Positions 61,653 through 64,000 of a DNA stretch of 64,000 bases are shown here, in pieces. Position 1 is the stretch's first letter. Every line of letters begins with the position of its first letter. This DNA is from Myroides indicus (GTDB lineage Bacteria; Bacteroidota; Bacteroidia; Flavobacteriales; Flavobacteriaceae), in NCBI RefSeq assembly GCF_004364575.1, contig NZ_SOAG01000012.1, positions 1 to 64,000 on the forward strand, written 5' to 3'. Under the pieces are notes generated by a model. The model was not told where the DNA came from and made no database searches. It saw only the letters and a program-made list of their open reading frames with translations. The position numbers and the translations under genes were made by a program.

Positions 61653-63875
61653 ATGCAAAAAAGGCTGTATATTTTTATAATTGCTGTTCTGACTGTGTTT
61701 ATAGGATATAGTCAGGATCAGGTAAACAGACCCAAGGTAGGGCTGGTAATGAGTGGAGGTGGAGCAAAAGGACTTGCACATATTGGAGTGCTGAAAGTTT
61801 TGGAAGAAGAAGGAGTAAAAGTGGACTATATTGCCGGTACAAGTATGGGAGCTATTATTGGCGGTTTATATGCTTCGGGCTATACTGCATCTGAGCTGGA
61901 TTCTATTTTTAAAAGAATTGATGCGAATGCTTTAATTCGGGATTATATTCCTAGAATATCAAAATCTTTTTACGAAAAAAAGAATGATGAAATTTATGCC
62001 TTGGCACTGCCTTTTGATAATTTTAGAATAGGTTTGCCTCAGGCGCTGTCTAAAGGGATGTATAACTATACCCTGATGAATAAGCTATTGGCGCATGTCA
62101 GACACGTGAGGGATTTTAATAATTTAAATACGCCTTTTTTGTGTATAGCAACTGATGTTCAAACAGGAGAAAAAGTTGTCCTGGACAAAGGTTATCTGCC
62201 TCAGGCAATTTTAGCAAGTGGTGCTTTTCCGTCCCTGTTTGCTCCGGTTGAGATTGATGGAGAATATTTAGTTGACGGAGGAATAGTAGACAACTATCCG
62301 ATTGAAGCTTTAAAAAATATGGGGGCGGATATCATTATCGGAGTAGATGTACAAGACAGTTTAAAGACAATTAAAGATATCAAAGGAGCGACAGATTTGC
62401 TTTTGCAAATTTCCAATTTTTCGACTATTCGCCAAATGAAAGACAAAGCACCGAAGACAGATATCTATATCAAACCGGATATTATAGGCTATACCGTAGT
62501 TTCGTTTGATCAGGGTGAGGCAATCATTAAAAGAGGCGAACTGGCTGCTGATGAAACAATTGACCAGCTGAAAAAAATAGGAGGATACGAAAATTTGTAT
62601 AAAGAACAATTTGTTCCTAAATATACTGATTCGATGAGAATCAGTGATATAAAAATTAATGGAGTTACAAGTTATACAAATCGGTATATACACGGAAAGT
62701 TGGGCTTTAAACCCAATTCAAGCTTTACTTTTGAGCAGTTGGAAAAAGGGATAGACCAGTTAAGCGCTACGGAAAATTTTAGTAGTATTTCTTACCGTTT
62801 TGACAAAGATGGAGACAGAGATGTTTTTGTGCTGGATTTGATAGAAAATCCGGTTAAAAGATTGTTGAAGCTGGGGCTGCATTACGATGGATTGTACAAA
62901 TCCGCGGCTTTAGTGAATGTTACCCAGCGAAATTTTTTAATGAAAAGTGATGTTGCTTCCTTAGATGTTGGATTGGGCGATAATCTGCGTTATAATTTTA
63001 ATTATTTTGTAGACAACGGTTTTTACTGGAGTGTCGGCATCAGTTCTAAGTTCCAGAAATTTTCTGCGTCAATGCCCTACAAGTTGTTAGAAGAAACCAG
63101 AGATGGTTTTGGTGAAGCAAGTAATTTGCCTTCAAAATTTACGATAGATTACGTGGATTTGACGAACAGGCTCACTTTTTCTACATTTTATCAACAAAGA
63201 TATTTGCTTTCTATAGGGTTGGAGCACCGCTATTTTAATATTAAAAGCCCTACTTTGTCAAGCAGTGAAAATCAATTTGACAACAGTAATTATTTAGGAG
63301 GGTTTGCCAATATGACGATTGATACTTATGACAATAAGTATTTTCCCCGCAACGGATTTATGCTGAAAGGAGAATTTAAAAACTATTTCTATTCGAGCGA
63401 CTATGCGAATGAATTTGATAATTTTTCAGTTTTATCCGGACAGATAGGCTATGCAAAAAGCATCACTAGCCGATTGTCTTTTGATATTAAATCTCGCTTG
63501 GGAACTATAATAGGCGAGCATGCACCTATGGGATTTAATTTTATATTGGGCGGATATGGTTTTGCAGATTCAGAAAATATAATCCCCTTTTTAGGATACG
63601 ATTTCTTATCTCTTGGAGGAAACTCTTTTATTACAGGGGGTGTGCAGTTGGATTATGAAATTTTGAGAAAACATCATATTAATATCTCTGCAAATTTTGC
63701 CAATGCAGGAGAGCGAATTTTTAGCAGCTCGGAATGGTTTACAAAATCAAATTATTCGGGTTATGCGCTGGGTTATGGAATGCAAACCGTAATTGGTCCT
63801 ATCGAAGCTAAGTTTACTTATTCTCCTGATACCGGAAATACATATACGATGATTTCTGTTGGATTTTGGTTTTGA
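61653..63875 (+). CDS. patatin-like phospholipase with POTRA and Omp85 beta-barrel
   Basis: The ATG at 61653 is preferred over a GTG at 61635, because a signal peptide follows (MQKRLYIFIIAVLTVFIGYSQ). 740 residues. The patatin domain has an oxyanion loop GGGAKG, nucleophile elbow GTSMG and catalytic DGG (VDGGIVDNYP). Next is a POTRA-like domain (ISDIKINGVTSYTNRYI), and the C-terminal half is an Omp85/surface-antigen barrel ending GFWF. The family (PlpD-like) is an outer-membrane autotransporter-type phospholipase. It is 20 bp after uvrC. Confidence 0.92.
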   Translation: MQKRLYIFIIAVLTVFIGYSQDQVNRPKVGLVMSGGGAKGLAHIGVLKVLEEEGVKVDYIAGTSMGAIIGGLYASGYTASELDSIFKRIDANALIRDYIPRISKSFYEKKNDEIYALALPFDNFRIGLPQALSKGMYNYTLMNKLLAHVRHVRDFNNLNTPFLCIATDVQTGEKVVLDKGYLPQAILASGAFPSLFAPVEIDGEYLVDGGIVDNYPIEALKNMGADIIIGVDVQDSLKTIKDIKGATDLLLQISNFSTIRQMKDKAPKTDIYIKPDIIGYTVVSFDQGEAIIKRGELAADETIDQLKKIGGYENLYKEQFVPKYTDSMRISDIKINGVTSYTNRYIHGKLGFKPNSSFTFEQLEKGIDQLSATENFSSISYRFDKDGDRDVFVLDLIENPVKRLLKLGLHYDGLYKSAALVNVTQRNFLMKSDVASLDVGLGDNLRYNFNYFVDNGFYWSVGISSKFQKFSASMPYKLLEETRDGFGEASNLPSKFTIDYVDLTNRLTFSTFYQQRYLLSIGLEHRYFNIKSPTLSSSENQFDNSNYLGGFANMTIDTYDNKYFPRNGFMLKGEFKNYFYSSDYANEFDNFSVLSGQIGYAKSITSRLSFDIKSRLGTIIGEHAPMGFNFILGGYGFADSENIIPFLGYDFLSLGGNSFITGGVQLDYEILRKHHINISANFANAGERIFSSSEWFTKSNYSGYALGYGMQTVIGPIEAKFTYSPDTGNTYTMISVGFWF

Positions 63876-63971
63876 TTATGTTAACAAAGCAGAGGCTGTA
63901 GTTGCGTAAACAGAAATAAAAACCGCTCAAAAAATTGGATTATACAATTTTATTTCGATATTTGTGTAATT

Positions 63972-64000
63972 ATGAAAACACAATGGGACGGTTTGTTGGC
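63972..64000 (+). CDS. start of a further gene, cut by the right edge
   Basis: An ATG at 63972 opens a frame (MKTQWDGLL...) that runs off the window after 9 complete codons. The product is not identifiable. Confidence 0.45.

Overview
The window looks like a chromosomal segment of an AT-rich member of the Bacteroidota, most likely Flavobacteriaceae or Weeksellaceae. Evidence: flavobacterial -7 boxes (TAnnTTTG) before many genes, a type IX secretion (T9SS) type B sorting domain, a PorZ homologue, a short epsilon subunit in an atpD-atpC pair detached from the rest of the ATP synthase genes, and the order glmS - DUF4270 - glycogen-synthase-like - panC - panD - flippase-like - radA. No rRNA, tRNA, transposase, integrase or CRISPR array was seen.

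Layout. 1-12.3 kb: two tandem minus-strand genes for giant multi-domain surface adhesins (fibronectin III, choice-of-anchor J and choice-of-anchor L modules); the first runs off the left edge. 12.8-19.5 kb: a PafA-type phosphatase, an unknown lipoprotein and an M16 peptidase. 19.7-31.5 kb: housekeeping (atpDC, glmS, panCD, radA) and a DUF4139 protein with a TonB-plug-like insertion. 31.6-42.2 kb: YetF-like protein, polysaccharide flippase, DUF3298 lipoprotein, then porZ-recO, ileS-dksA-like and lspA. The IleRS carries a swapped GIHH signature.

42.2-47.7 kb: a two-component system, an OmpA-like lipoprotein and other lipoproteins. This block is bracketed by 80-bp direct repeats of the 3' end of lspA, so it was probably inserted or rearranged there.

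47.8-57.6 kb is the most unusual region. It begins with a membrane-anchored TPR-AraC regulator divergent from a lipoprotein gene. The intergenic region between them holds two pairs of direct repeats at helical phase. Next come a nested, potentially switching RNA-like fold and two secreted glycine-zipper proteins that share a duplicated leader cassette. Then come tiny two-TM proteins, one apparently frameshifted small membrane protein with an A_AAA_AAG slippery site, two related Cys-containing small secreted proteins, a helical secreted protein, and a tandem thioredoxin-like pair. I propose this as a candidate undescribed secreted or envelope system, possibly toxin-immunity-like; the function is inference only.

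57.8-64 kb returns to ordinary genes: DoxX, 5-formyl-THF cyclo-ligase, an aspartoacylase-like protein, uvrC, a patatin/Omp85 phospholipase and the start of one more gene.
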